Below the pieces are notes generated by a model. That model was given only the letters and a program-made list of their open reading frames with translations. It was not told the DNA's origin and searched no databases. Positions 41,735 to 50,675 of a DNA stretch of 64,000 nt are shown here, piece by piece. How positions within the stretch are numbered: position 1 is the stretch's first letter; every line of letters begins with the position of its first letter. This stretch comes from DAIMFL01 sp964372215 (GTDB lineage: Bacteria; Pseudomonadota; Alphaproteobacteria; Dongiales; Dongiaceae), in the NCBI GenBank assembly GCA_964372215.1, contig CAYJQC010000015.1:61773-125772 (forward strand), read 5' to 3'. A program made the position numbers and the translations under genes.

Positions 41735-43034
41735 GGTGATCTATCTCGCCTGGAGCGACTATGTCGGGATCACGCGCTGCCGCGGCGTGCCGGCGCGCGA
41801 GATCGCGCGGCGCATGACCCACGGCCTCGGCTGGGCGGTCGCCGGGCAGGCGCTCACGCCCTTCGAGGACATCGCGCCCAATCCCTGGGGGCCGATGCTG
41901 GAGGTGCGGCAGGTGCCGGTACCGGAGAGCGAGACCCGGGTCGCCATCTGGGAGGATGCGCCGCCGCTGCATTTCTTCATGTGCGACTCGATGATGGCCG
42001 ACGGCAGCGGCTGGGATTGCTGCACGCGCGGATTCATGAACCGGGCGCTCGCCGATTTCGAGGCCGAGACCGGGCTGCAGTTTCTCGCCGCCTTCGAGCA
42101 CGAGTTCCTGCTGTCGGGGCCGGACTTCGTGCCCGGCGCGCCGTTCTCGCTCGGCAGCATGCGCCAGGCGGCGCACTTCATCGGCGATCTCGGCCGGGCG
42201 CTCGCCGCGGCCGGCGTCGATCCCGAGACGATCGAGCCGGAATACGGGGTCGCCCAGTACGAGGTGTCCTGCGCGCCGGCGCTCGGCGCCGCCGCCGGCG
42301 ACCGCTGCGCCATCACCCGCGAGGTGATTCGCGAGGTGGCGCGCCGGCGCGGGCTCAAGGCCAGCCTGTCGCCGAAGCCGATGCCCGGCGCGATCGGCAA
42401 CGGCGCCCATCTGCATTTCAGCTTCCGCGACGCGCATGGCGGCAACGCCGCCTTCGACGCGAGCGGGACCGGCGAGGCGGCCGCGGTCGCCAGGCACTTC
42501 ATCGCCGGCGTGATGCGGCTGCTGCCGGCGATCTGCGCCCTGCTGGCGCCTTCGCCGGTCTCCTACATGCGCCTCGGGCCCCATCACTGGTCCTGCGGCT
42601 ATGCGAGCTTCGGCATCCAGAACCGCGAGGCCGCGGTCCGCATCTGCCCCTCGCCGGAGCGCGACCCGGCGCGCCGCGCCGGCGCCTTCAACATGGAGGT
42701 GCGCCCGATCGACGCGACCGCCAGCCCATACATGGCGATCGGCGCGGTGGTCCGGGCCGGGCTCGAGGGCATCAGGCAGAAGCTGCCGCTGCCGCCGGCG
42801 CTCGACAAGGACCCGGGCGAGCTGAGCGACGCCGAGCGGGCGAAGCTCGGGGTGCGGCCGCTGCCGGGCTCGCTCGCCGAGGCGCTTGCGGCGATGGACG
42901 CCGAGCCGGCGATCAAGGGCTGGATGTCGCCGCTGATGTACCAGTCCTACACCGCGGTCAAGCGCATGGAGATCGAGATGTTCAAGGATGCGACGCCGGA
43001 GGCGATCTGCGATCGCTATCGCGATGCCTACTGA
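41721..43034 (+). CDS. Glutamine synthetase-like gamma-glutamyl ligase (FluG C-terminal type)
   Basis: A 437-residue GS-family protein: EHEFLLSGPDF with glutamate and metal ligands, GVAQYEVSCAPALGAAAGDRCAITREVIREVARRRGLKASLSPKP, NGAHLHFSF with the ammonium-site-like His, and FGIQNREAAVRICPS. The N-terminal beta-grasp is short and divergent, so it is not a GlnA for ammonia assimilation. With an adjacent amidohydrolase, the pair recalls fungal FluG, which fuses both domains. It may glutamylate an amine substrate. Confidence 0.85.
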   Translation: MTDGEVIYLAWSDYVGITRCRGVPAREIARRMTHGLGWAVAGQALTPFEDIAPNPWGPMLEVRQVPVPESETRVAIWEDAPPLHFFMCDSMMADGSGWDCCTRGFMNRALADFEAETGLQFLAAFEHEFLLSGPDFVPGAPFSLGSMRQAAHFIGDLGRALAAAGVDPETIEPEYGVAQYEVSCAPALGAAAGDRCAITREVIREVARRRGLKASLSPKPMPGAIGNGAHLHFSFRDAHGGNAAFDASGTGEAAAVARHFIAGVMRLLPAICALLAPSPVSYMRLGPHHWSCGYASFGIQNREAAVRICPSPERDPARRAGAFNMEVRPIDATASPYMAIGAVVRAGLEGIRQKLPLPPALDKDPGELSDAERAKLGVRPLPGSLAEALAAMDAEPAIKGWMSPLMYQSYTAVKRMEIEMFKDATPEAICDRYRDAY

Positions 43035-44178
43035 CCCGCCGCTCGCCGCCGCCGCCCTCGACCTGCCGCTGGTCGACCATCATTGCCACGGCGTCTCGCC
43101 GGCCGAGCTCGACTTCAGGGAGTTCCAGGCGCTGTTCAGCGAGAGCTACCGCCCGGCGCCGGCCGGCACCACCGAGTTCCAGAAGCCGCTCGGCCTCGCG
43201 ATCCGCCGGTTCTGCGCGCCGCTGCTCGATCTCGAGCCGTCCTGCGCGCCCGAGGCCTATGTGGCGCGGCGCCTCGACCTCGGCGCGAAGGAGGTCAACC
43301 GGCGACTGATGCGCGGCAGCGGCCTCGATCAGCTCCTGATCGACACCGGCCATCGCAGCGCGGCGATCCTGGATGTCGGCGCCATGGCCGACGTCGCCGC
43401 CCGGCCCGCGCGCGAAGTCGTGCGCATCGAATCGGTGATCGAGGAGGTGGCGAAATCGGGGGTGTCCGCCGCTGCCCTCGGAAGCGCGATTGCCGACCGG
43501 CTGGCCGAGCGGGCCGCCGGGGCGGTCGGCCTCAAGACCATCGTCGCCTATCGCTGCACCTTCAAGATCGACCAGACCGCGCCGCGCGCCGATGCGGTCG
43601 CCGCCGCCGCCGACGGCTGGTTCCGGGCCGCCGAGGCGGCCGGCACGTGGCGCCTGTCCGACCCGGCCATCGTGCGCCACGGATTGTGGGTCGGCGCCGA
43701 GATCTGCCGGACGCGGCGGCTGCCGATGCAGGTCCATGTCGGGTTCGGCGATCCCGACGTCTACATGCATGCCTGCGACCCCACCCACTTCACCGACTTC
43801 ATCGCGGCGATGGAGAAATGGGAGGTGCCGATCACGCTGCTGCACAACTACCCGTTCCAGCGCGAGGCGGCGTGGCTGTCGGAGGTGTTCCAGAACGTCT
43901 ACTACGACGTCGGCGTGATCCTCAACTACGCCGCGCCGATGTCGGCCGACATCCTCGGCGAGGCGATGGAGATGGGCAAGTACTCCAAGCTGCTCTACAG
44001 CTCCGATGCGTTCGGACTGGCCGAGCTCTATTATCTCGGCGCCCTGCTGTTCCGCCGGGCGTTGCGGAAGACCCTCGATCGCTGGCTGGCCGACGGCTTC
44101 TGCTCGACCGCCGATGCCGAGGAAATCATCCGCATGGTGGCGCAGGACAATGCCCGCCGCATCTATCCCATCCCATGA
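43024..44178 (+). CDS. Amidohydrolase 2-type metal-dependent hydrolase (FluG N-terminal type)
   Basis: A 384-residue TIM-barrel hydrolase. LPLVDHHCHGVSPAE is the first metal motif, LPMQVHVGFGD and ITLLHNYPFQREAAWLSEVFQNVYYDVGV carry later histidines, and LLYSSDAFGLAELYYLGALLF the Asp. The ATG overlaps the GS-like stop (11 bases), so the two products are made together, as in FluG. It probably cleaves the glutamylated or amide intermediate. Confidence 0.86.
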   Translation: MPTDPPLAAAALDLPLVDHHCHGVSPAELDFREFQALFSESYRPAPAGTTEFQKPLGLAIRRFCAPLLDLEPSCAPEAYVARRLDLGAKEVNRRLMRGSGLDQLLIDTGHRSAAILDVGAMADVAARPAREVVRIESVIEEVAKSGVSAAALGSAIADRLAERAAGAVGLKTIVAYRCTFKIDQTAPRADAVAAAADGWFRAAEAAGTWRLSDPAIVRHGLWVGAEICRTRRLPMQVHVGFGDPDVYMHACDPTHFTDFIAAMEKWEVPITLLHNYPFQREAAWLSEVFQNVYYDVGVILNYAAPMSADILGEAMEMGKYSKLLYSSDAFGLAELYYLGALLFRRALRKTLDRWLADGFCSTADAEEIIRMVAQDNARRIYPIP

Positions 44179-44185
44179 GGCCCAG

Positions 44186-44833
44186 ATGAGCGCCATTCTG
44201 ACGCGCGACCTGCCGCTCGAGCCGCGGCAATCCGCCCTGCTGTTCATCGACGTGCAGAACTTCGCCGCCACGCGCCGGGGCGGCGAGTTCCGCGACCTGC
44301 CCGATGCCGAGTTCGAGATGCGCTACGGCTGGTTCTTCGGGGAACTCTCGGCGCGCGTGGTGCCGAACATGCAGCTTCTGCAGCGGGCGTTCCGCAATGC
44401 CGGGATCGAGGTCATGTACACCACGATCGAGAGCCTGACGCTGGACGGCCGCGACCGCAGCCTCGACTACAAGATCACCGGCTTCAACGTGCCGCGCGGC
44501 TCATGGGACGGCCAGGTGATCGACGAGCTGGCGCCCGCCGCGGACGAGATCCGCCTGCCGAAATCGTCGAGCAGCGTGTTCGTCTCGACCCATATCGACT
44601 ACATCCTGCGCAATCTCGGCGTGCGGCAGCTGGTGCTCAGCGGGATCGTCACCGACCAGTGCGTCGAGTCGGCGATCCGCGACGCCTGCGATCTCGGCTA
44701 TCTCGTGACCCAGGTGACCGACGCCTGCCTGACCTACAGCGAGGAGCGCCACCAGGCGTCGCTGCGCGCCATCAAGGGCTATTGCCGCCAGGTCACCACC
44801 GGCCAGATGCTGGCCGAGCTCGGCGCGAGCTGA
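44186..44833 (+). CDS. Cysteine hydrolase (isochorismatase-like)
   Basis: A 215-residue hydrolase with the Asp-Lys-Cys triad: ALLFIDVQNFAA, IRLPKSSSSVFVSTHIDYILRNLGVRQLVLSGIVTDQCVESAIRDACDLGYLVTQVTDAC. This family opens amide bonds in ureides, nicotinamide and carbamoyl compounds. Seven bases after the amidohydrolase, it completes a three-enzyme amide-degrading operon. The substrate is unknown. Confidence 0.87.
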   Translation: MSAILTRDLPLEPRQSALLFIDVQNFAATRRGGEFRDLPDAEFEMRYGWFFGELSARVVPNMQLLQRAFRNAGIEVMYTTIESLTLDGRDRSLDYKITGFNVPRGSWDGQVIDELAPAADEIRLPKSSSSVFVSTHIDYILRNLGVRQLVLSGIVTDQCVESAIRDACDLGYLVTQVTDACLTYSEERHQASLRAIKGYCRQVTTGQMLAELGAS

Positions 44834-44880
44834 CCTGCGCGTCGGGGGTTGCAGACTGTCGCCGGCCAGACCGCGTCGAA

Positions 44881-45069
44881 CGGCAGTTCAGCCAGTCAGC
44901 GGCGCACCGCCACCTGCTCCTCGCAGATCTCGAATGGCGCCTCTTGCCGCCGATCGGGCTCGAGCGGTTCCGGCGGCTTCAGGCTAAGGGCATTCCGCAC
45001 GGCTTGGTCTCCTGGGCCCTCGTTGACAAGGAGACGGAGAAGTGCCTGCAACGCACGGGCTTCCGCTGA
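44881..45069 (+). pseudogene. Fragment of a toxin-activating lysine acyltransferase (HlyC-like)
   Basis: About 60 residues, AHRHLLLADLEWRLLPPIGL, RFRRLQAKGIPHGLVSWALV and EKCLQ, match the N-terminal half of RTX-toxin acyltransferases (His of the catalytic pair, then DLEW..LPP and F..PvG..SWA). No start codon belongs to it and the C-terminal half with the catalytic Asp is absent. It is remnant DNA after the cysteine hydrolase gene. Confidence 0.7.
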
Positions 45070-45090
45070 CGTGAGCCCCAATGCAAAACA

Positions 45091-45112
45091 CCTCTCTGGA
45101 TTCCCAGAGGGG
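45091..45112 (-). terminator. Weak hairpin, possibly terminator of the prepilin-peptidase remnant
   Basis: CCTCTCTGG and CCCAGAGG pair around ATT; on the minus strand the stem is followed by TGTTTTGC. The location after a decayed minus-strand gene suggests an old terminator. Confidence 0.3.
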
Positions 45113-45238
45113 CGTCAACTGTCGGCGGTTGCGAAAGCGCGCAACCAGCTTTACTTGCTGACGTCCGCCAGCAAGCTTCAGATCGGGGCTCGGTAGTCTG
45201 CGGCGTGCGGGGCGGGCGCCGCCGACCCTCGATCTCGG

Positions 45239-45500
45239 TCAGCCGAGCACAAGCGGGCCGTAGAGCCAGACCAGCCAGCCGGCGAGGCAGAGAAAGGGGC
45301 CGAAGGGCAGCCGCCGGGCGGGGTCGAGCCGGGCCGCGCGGCGGATGCCGCCGGTATCTGCATCGGACCGGGCGGACGGCCACGCTACCGCCCAGAGCAG
45401 CTCGGCGCCGGCGGCGTCGAGCACGATGGTGGGTAGCCGACCCAGGCAGCGAGCGCGCCGAGTAGCTTGACGTCGCCCATCTGCCACTTGCGTCCGAGCG
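45239..45500 (-). pseudogene. Frameshifted C-terminal remnant of a type IV prepilin peptidase (GspO/PilD-like)
   Basis: One frame gives RKWQMGDVKLLGALAAWVG, the GDxK aspartate motif of prepilin peptidases; a shifted frame continues LPTIVLDAAGAELLWAV then RRLPFGPFLCLAGWLVWLYGP, the typical C-terminus. A frameshift near 45440 separates them and the N-terminal half is missing. The gene is dead. Confidence 0.75.
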
Positions 45501-45987
45501 ATGCCGAGGTTCCGACCGCCGAAGCCCAGGTCTGGGGAATCAACCTCCACCTGGTGCCGAAGGCGCAGGACATCCGGTTGATCGCGCAGGGCCCAGTTTT
45601 GGGCGCGGAACCGCAATCGGGGCTTGGACAGCGAGGCAAGGACCGCGCTCTGTCCACTGATGACCCCGAACATGGCTCGATCGATGCAGATGAGCGCGAC
45701 GGCCGCGCGGGCGGACTTCATCGGTCCTGCATGGCTTTTGTTCCAAACCCGGTCTCTGCCGCCACTTGACGCTCTCCTTCGCCGCTTTGGCCCGGCGAAG
45801 GGCTACTGGAGAGCTGTGACATTGCATCATGTGTTTGACGACGAGCGAGGCCTAAGCCCGGCATTCCGTGCACCTCGCCCGCAGTTTCAGTCGGGGCCGA
45901 ATACTGTATGATCCGCCGGCTGTCTCGGCCGACGCTTTCAGGGGCGTCGGGTATGGTGAGCGACAGCGGAACAGGGGTTCAATTGCG
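45501..45987. other. Gap between prepilin remnant and universal stress gene
   Basis: About 490 bases, no coding frame I can support. Short frames on both strands have no recognisable motif. It may contain further eroded DNA and the promoter of the following stress-protein gene. Confidence 0.4.
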
Positions 45988-46884
45988 ATGGGCGAGGTAA
46001 AGCACATTCTCGTGGCGGTAGATCAATTTCCACAGAACAAGGCCGCGTTGGCGCGCACATTCGAGCTCGCGCACGCCCACAACGCGCGAGTCACCATCGT
46101 CCACATCACCGGCGAGTTCGGCGCGCAAGGCATAGATGTGGCCGAAAGGCACCTGATCGAAAAGCAAGCACGGAGTTTGGCGCGGGAGCGGGTCGAGGAC
46201 GCAATCCGGACGCACGATCTGGGCCGGATCACGGTCGACATTCGAGTCGAGGTCGGCTCGCCGTCTTCGCGGGTCGTCGAGATCTCGAACGACCTCGGTG
46301 TCGACCTGATCGTGTTGAGAGCCCACCAGCGCCGATCCATTTTGGAGAAGGTGATCGGCTCGACCGCCGACCGAATCATTCGAGCGACGCCATCGTCCGT
46401 CCTGATCGTCAAACGCCGCATCGAACGGGCCTATCGGAACGTCATTGTGGCCGTCGACACTTCGGATGGTTCAGAATCCGCGGCGCTCCTCTCCGCCGCG
46501 ATGTGTCCTGGTACGCGACTCCAGCTTGTTCATGTCACGCATGTGTCGGCGCAATTCGAGCAGATACTGCTGCGTGCAGGAACCAGTCAGGCGAGGATGG
46601 CGGCGTTTCGGCGTTCGTTGGCGGATCACGCAAATGATCGAATGCGCGTTTTGGCGACGCAGTTCGCAGGGCGCCAACCTGCTCCACGCATCAAGGTGGT
46701 CGAAGGCGAGCCAGCCAGCTCCCTGGTCCGCATGACGTGGAGCCCAAGCGTCGATCTGATAGCCGTCGGGCCGTATGAGCACGGCGTCATACGCCAGGTC
46801 CTGCTGGGCGGTGTCACCCAGCGGTTGCTCCGGGACGCGGCTTGCGATGTTCTGATCAGTCGGCCGCGAACGACCGCCGCCTAG
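45988..46884 (+). CDS. Tandem universal stress protein (two UspA domains)
   Basis: A 298-residue protein with two Usp domains. Domain 1 (residues 1-145) is KHILVAVDQFPQNKAALARTFELAHAHNARVTIVHI...DLIVLRAHQRRSILEKVIGSTADRIIRATPSSVLIVK; domain 2 is NVIVAVDTSDGSESAALLSAA...DLIAVGPYEHGVIRQVLLGGVTQRLLRDAACDVLISR. The G-x2-G-x(9)-G-S/T ATP loop is intact in domain 1 less clearly in 2. ATG 45988 is used; an upstream in-frame start adds residues without Usp similarity. It is convergent with mgtE. Confidence 0.88.
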   Translation: MGEVKHILVAVDQFPQNKAALARTFELAHAHNARVTIVHITGEFGAQGIDVAERHLIEKQARSLARERVEDAIRTHDLGRITVDIRVEVGSPSSRVVEISNDLGVDLIVLRAHQRRSILEKVIGSTADRIIRATPSSVLIVKRRIERAYRNVIVAVDTSDGSESAALLSAAMCPGTRLQLVHVTHVSAQFEQILLRAGTSQARMAAFRRSLADHANDRMRVLATQFAGRQPAPRIKVVEGEPASSLVRMTWSPSVDLIAVGPYEHGVIRQVLLGGVTQRLLRDAACDVLISRPRTTAA

Positions 46885-46932
46885 GTCAAGCAAAGTACGG
46901 TGAGATCGAGCCAGCACGCCCCTGGACTCGAT

Positions 46933-48276
46933 TCACGTGCCCAGGAACGCAGCGGCAATCGAGAAATACAGAACCACGCCGATTGCGTCCGCGATCGTCG
47001 TCACCAGTGGCGCGCTTGCCGTTGCCGGATCGAGTCTGAGGCGACTCAGGAGAAAGGGCAAGGACATGCCGGTTAGGCTTCCGACAAGAACTACCAGCAC
47101 CATGGTGACCGCCACCACGAGTGCAATTGCCGGACCGCCGCGCGCAACTCCGATCGGGGCAATCGCCAGGCCCATGGTCGCGCCCAGGGCGAGTGCAACC
47201 AGAAGTTCTCGGCCGATAAGCTGTCCCCAGTCTTTGAGCGTGACGTCGCCTGTGGCCAGAGCGCGAACCACTAGGGTCGCGGCCTGCGAGCCGGCGTTGC
47301 CGCTGCTATCAATCAAGAGCGGGAGAAAAAACACGAGGGACACATATGTCACGATCATCTCTTCGAAATAGGCGATCCCGGCGCCCGAGAAGAGATTCCC
47401 GAAAATCAGGAGAATCAGCCAGAGAATCCGCTTCCGATAGAGAATGCCAACGCCGGCATCGCGTATGCCCTGCGTTAGCTTGCCGACGGTGCCGATCCTG
47501 TGAAAGTCCTCGGTTGTCTCCTCCTGCAGGGCGTCGTGGGCATCGTCGTGCGTGACGATGCCGACAAGTCTGCCGTCGGCGTCGACGACGGGCAGGGCAA
47601 GGATGTCATATCGGCCGATCTTGCGGGCGACGTCCTCCTGATCCTCGTCCAAGGCGACCGCCAAGGGTTCGCGCTCCATGAGGTCCGCGACGCTTGCGTC
47701 CGCGGCGGCGAGAATCAGATCCTGGAGCCGGATCGCGCCGACTAGCCGGCGGTCCCGATCGAGTACATAGGCGCGATAGATCGTTTCCTTGTCGGGGGCT
47801 TCGCGACGAAGCACCTCGATAGCATCCCGCGAGGTCAATTCCGGCGCCAGCGTTGCATAGTCGGACGTCATGATGGCGCCGGCCGTGCCCTCGGCAAACG
47901 CTGCGAGGCGACCGATGTCGTCCCGCTCGGCCTGGGCGAGGCCCCGGAGCAGAATCTGCTGCTCCTCCGGTGACGAATGATTGAAGAGGTCGGCCCGATC
48001 GTCCGCGCTCATTTCGGTGACGATTTCTACGAGCTGACGCCGGTCAAACAGCCCGGCCAGAGCTACTTGTGTGTCCAATCGCAAATAGCCGAAGACCTTG
48101 ACGCGACGCGGCAACGCAATCGCAAGGAGGTGCTGTATCGCGGAGTCCGGCGGGAGATCGTCGATATATGCGGCCAGATCCACGGGATGTGCGGTCTCGA
48201 TAAAGCGGCGAACCGCTTCCGGATCGGTTCTATCGAGGCTCGTGATCGGATCTTCTATGTGAAACGCATCGTTCAT
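46933..48276 (-). CDS. mgtE: Magnesium transporter MgtE
   Basis: A 447-residue protein: acidic N-domain (HPVDLAAYIDDLPPDSAIQHLLAIALP), two CBS domains (residues about 135-260), and a five-helix membrane domain with the conserved PLLIDSSGNAGSQAATLVVRALATGDV pore segment. It admits Mg2+ when cytosolic Mg2+ is low. GGAGG lies before ATG 48276. I saw no clear M-box riboswitch in the 297-base upstream gap. Confidence 0.93.
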   Translation of the reverse strand: MNDAFHIEDPITSLDRTDPEAVRRFIETAHPVDLAAYIDDLPPDSAIQHLLAIALPRRVKVFGYLRLDTQVALAGLFDRRQLVEIVTEMSADDRADLFNHSSPEEQQILLRGLAQAERDDIGRLAAFAEGTAGAIMTSDYATLAPELTSRDAIEVLRREAPDKETIYRAYVLDRDRRLVGAIRLQDLILAAADASVADLMEREPLAVALDEDQEDVARKIGRYDILALPVVDADGRLVGIVTHDDAHDALQEETTEDFHRIGTVGKLTQGIRDAGVGILYRKRILWLILLIFGNLFSGAGIAYFEEMIVTYVSLVFFLPLLIDSSGNAGSQAATLVVRALATGDVTLKDWGQLIGRELLVALALGATMGLAIAPIGVARGGPAIALVVAVTMVLVVLVGSLTGMSLPFLLSRLRLDPATASAPLVTTIADAIGVVLYFSIAAAFLGT

Positions 48277-48573
48277 GGGTCCACCTCCGTGCACACGGCG
48301 CCCAACCGGGCGGTCGCCGAAGGCGGGCCGCGTGGATTCAGTCGTTCAGCTGCCGTCTCGAGCGGCCATCGGAGCAGGCAGTCGGCGGAAGCCCGGCTTT
48401 TTCGCCTCTAATGGTTGTGCCGGTATGCGCCCCAAGAGGCCGTGCTCGTGATCTTCCTCGCTTTCGCACCATTCCAAAGTGACGGCCAGAAATGAGAGCG
48501 CGGTGGGGCGAGGACCGGAATCGTACATCCGGTCGCTCGCCTCCGATGGCCATCTTGGAGCCCAGCGTTCCGC

Positions 48574-49035
48574 CTAACAGGGCGGCCGCACCGATTCTCT
48601 GTCGGTCCGGCTTGTGCGCTCCGGCTGCGACATGATCTTCACAACCCTAAGCGACGCTAGACGCCCATCCGGTGCGGGATAGGCGATCGACTGCCCTTCC
48701 GAAACGCCGATAAGCGCCGCGCCGACCGGCGTCAGGACCGAAAGGGCGTCGTCGTAATAGTCCCGATCGCCGGGATACGCCAGAGTGGCCACCTGATCGA
48801 GATCGCTATCGCCGACACGGAACGCCACCCGCGACCTCATGGTCACGATGTCATTCGGAACATCTTTCTCGTCCACGATATGTGCCCTCATCAACTCCCG
48901 CACCAAGAACTCGACGGCCTTCCACGACCAGGTCGTGGCGTGGATGCCGAGCAGGTGTTGCAGTCTGCCGAGATCCCACTTCGTGACCTTGATGTCCGGT
49001 TGACCATCACAGTGCGACAATACGTTCGATTGCAT
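48574..49035 (-). CDS. GreA/Rnk-like nucleoside diphosphate kinase regulator, first copy
   Basis: A 153-residue protein of the Rnk/GreA C-terminal family: FLVRELMRAHIVDEKDVPNDIVTMRSRVAFRVGDSDLDQVATLAYPGDRDYYDDALSVLTPVGAALIGVSEGQSIAYPAPDGR. This FKBP-like domain binds RNA polymerase's secondary channel region in GreA. GGAGG precedes ATG 49035. A paralogue follows at once upstream (49143-49565), suggesting duplication. Confidence 0.85.
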   Translation of the reverse strand: MQSNVLSHCDGQPDIKVTKWDLGRLQHLLGIHATTWSWKAVEFLVRELMRAHIVDEKDVPNDIVTMRSRVAFRVGDSDLDQVATLAYPGDRDYYDDALSVLTPVGAALIGVSEGQSIAYPAPDGRLASLRVVKIMSQPERTSRTDRESVRPPC

Positions 49036-49142
49036 CTCGTCCTCCATTTGTGATGCGGGGCCGCAACCCGATTGCATCGGAAATTGTTGGGCGTGGTGGA
49101 GCGGTTCGTCGGCGTCCTGGTGGCTGCTTGGTGAACCTGACC

Positions 49143-49565
49143 TTACAGGTCGAACCGGCCATTCGCCTCGGGTTGAAACAGGATTTCGACCACGGTCAAC
49201 TCTCTGGTCTGACCGTCGCGGGCGATCCATGCCAGCGTTTCACCCTCTGACAGACCGATCAGAGCCGTGCCAGCCGGCGTCAGAATGGAGAGATTGCCAA
49301 TCGAGAAATCTTCGTCACACGGGTATACGAGAGTGAACACTCGCGTCTCGCCGGATTCTTCGTCTCGAACGGATACGCGAGTGTTCATGGTGACGACATT
49401 CGGCGGCACCTTCGCCGGCTCAACGATCAAGGCGCGTTCGAGTTCGAGAGCCAGGATACCGCTGACTGCGGCAAATGCATTGTTCTGGCCCGCAGCGAGC
49501 GCGGAGAGCCGTTCATTGTCCCGTTCCGTCAGCACAATCGACATAGTTGTAAGTGTCGTGGTCAT
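49143..49565 (-). CDS. GreA/Rnk-like nucleoside diphosphate kinase regulator, second copy
   Basis: A 140-residue protein: IVLTERDNERLSALAAGQNNAFAAVSGILALELERALIVEPAKVPPNVVTMNTRVSVRDEESGETRVFTLVYPCDEDFSIGNLSILTPAGTALIGLSEGETL. It is closer to canonical Rnk than its neighbour. The two lie in the same direction 107 bases apart in a stress-type gene group. Confidence 0.88.
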   Translation of the reverse strand: MTTTLTTMSIVLTERDNERLSALAAGQNNAFAAVSGILALELERALIVEPAKVPPNVVTMNTRVSVRDEESGETRVFTLVYPCDEDFSIGNLSILTPAGTALIGLSEGETLAWIARDGQTRELTVVEILFQPEANGRFDL

Positions 49566-49606
49566 CGCTCAAGCCCATTCGTTAGGTTGGCTGGTACGCT
49601 CGCCGG

Positions 49607-49831
49607 TCAATCGCTTCGGAAGCGACCGTCCACTGTATCGACCCCATGTATCCATGCCGGCGGGTCGCTTGCGGGAAAGGAGTCGATGGAGGCTTGCTCC
49701 ACGACATCGCACGGTGCCGATACGGCCGGGTTCGTTTGCGCCGTTCGACCTATGGCAGCGGGCGGATGGCCTGTGGCTGCCTTGGGGTCGGCGGCGCGGT
49801 CGATAGGTGCGGTTTTCCAAATGGGTAGCAC
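49607..49831 (-). CDS. Small acidic-tailed protein with PASDPPAW motif
   Basis: A 74-residue frame starting with GTG after a strong AAGGAGG (6 bases spacing). It ends with DVVEQASIDSFPASDPPAWIHGVDTVDG; the pattern (E)xSxxSFPASDPPxW is common in short proteins of alphaproteobacteria of unknown role. The N-terminal half is low complexity. Confidence 0.65.
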   Translation of the reverse strand: MLPIWKTAPIDRAADPKAATGHPPAAIGRTAQTNPAVSAPCDVVEQASIDSFPASDPPAWIHGVDTVDGRFRSD

Positions 49832-50057
49832 TGCAGTCCTCCTTTGTCGCTCATGCACCGGCCGAAGCACGAGGCTAGTCGGGAACGTGAACTGCCAAGT
49901 CGCACTGCGTCCAGGATCGCGCTTCGGCGCCATCCGAAATTAGGCCCGGCGCGTGATTGGCGACTCGCAAATCAGCATCGGAACGCCACATGGCAAGTGC
50001 CCCTTCCTGACGTCGGAACCCCGCGACGTCTTCGATGTGCGATAGTCGCGGTCCGTC

Positions 50058-50675
50058 TCACATGCCCGCCGCCGCACGACGACGTTTTGGAGAGCCGTAT
50101 CGGTTCGCGGCCCGCGCTTGCAACGCGTGGGCGTCGGGTGCCCGGTCGGCCCTGATCGTCGCTCGATCGCCGCTGCGCATCGGCGCGCGCGGATTCGCGC
50201 ATGTCGTTGCCGGGACCGGAGGCTGATGGTGGGCACGCACTGGACTCTCTTGCATAGCCTCCGACAGTTCGGCCGCCGGTTGGTTTGCAGCATGGTCATC
50301 GCGCTTGCGCAGCGCGGCGACGACTGCATCATCGACCCAACCGGGCTCGATTCCGATGTCCCGCAAGAGTCGGTCGTCCAGCAGGGAAAGCTCGCGAATC
50401 GCCACCCGCTTGTCCCTCCAGGTTTTCAACCGCGCCAGCATGCCCTTTCGGCCAATGCTTTTCATTGGCGCGGCTGGGACGGCCGTGTGCGCGACCTCGC
50501 GTGCATAGTCCGCAACCCGGCTGCGGGCGACGCCGATGCCGGCCAGCAGTCGGTCGTCCGACCGATCCAAGACAGACGCCGTGCGGAGCCGCACTGACTC
50601 GCGTCGCCGAATTGCGAGGAAATGGCAAACAGAGGACTTCAAACCATGGATCCAGGTCATGACGCGTGCTCTCAT
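50058..50675 (-). CDS. Double DUF1127 protein
   Basis: A 205-residue frame containing two DUF1127 domains: RTASVLDRSDDRLLAGIGVARSRVADYA and LKTWRDKRVAIRELSLLDDRLLRDIGIEPGWVDDAV. DUF1127 proteins bind RNA or act in stress and phosphate/carbon response in alphaproteobacteria. The last about 80 residues are Arg/Ala rich and may not be translated as such. The start is uncertain (ATG 50675 or 50660). Confidence 0.7.
   Translation of the reverse strand: MRARVMTWIHGLKSSVCHFLAIRRRESVRLRTASVLDRSDDRLLAGIGVARSRVADYAREVAHTAVPAAPMKSIGRKGMLARLKTWRDKRVAIRELSLLDDRLLRDIGIEPGWVDDAVVAALRKRDDHAANQPAAELSEAMQESPVRAHHQPPVPATTCANPRAPMRSGDRATIRADRAPDAHALQARAANRYGSPKRRRAAAGM

Noticed and set aside
45624..45911. A 95-codon plus-strand frame near the prepilin remnant
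   Set aside because: No motif, poor composition and no ribosome site; more likely gene debris.
48277..48573. Possible M-box riboswitch before mgtE
   Set aside because: I looked for the conserved M-box stems and could not find them; a covariance-model search would decide.
49940..50332. A 130-codon minus-strand frame
   Set aside because: It overlaps the double DUF1127 gene in another frame and has Arg/Cys-rich random composition.
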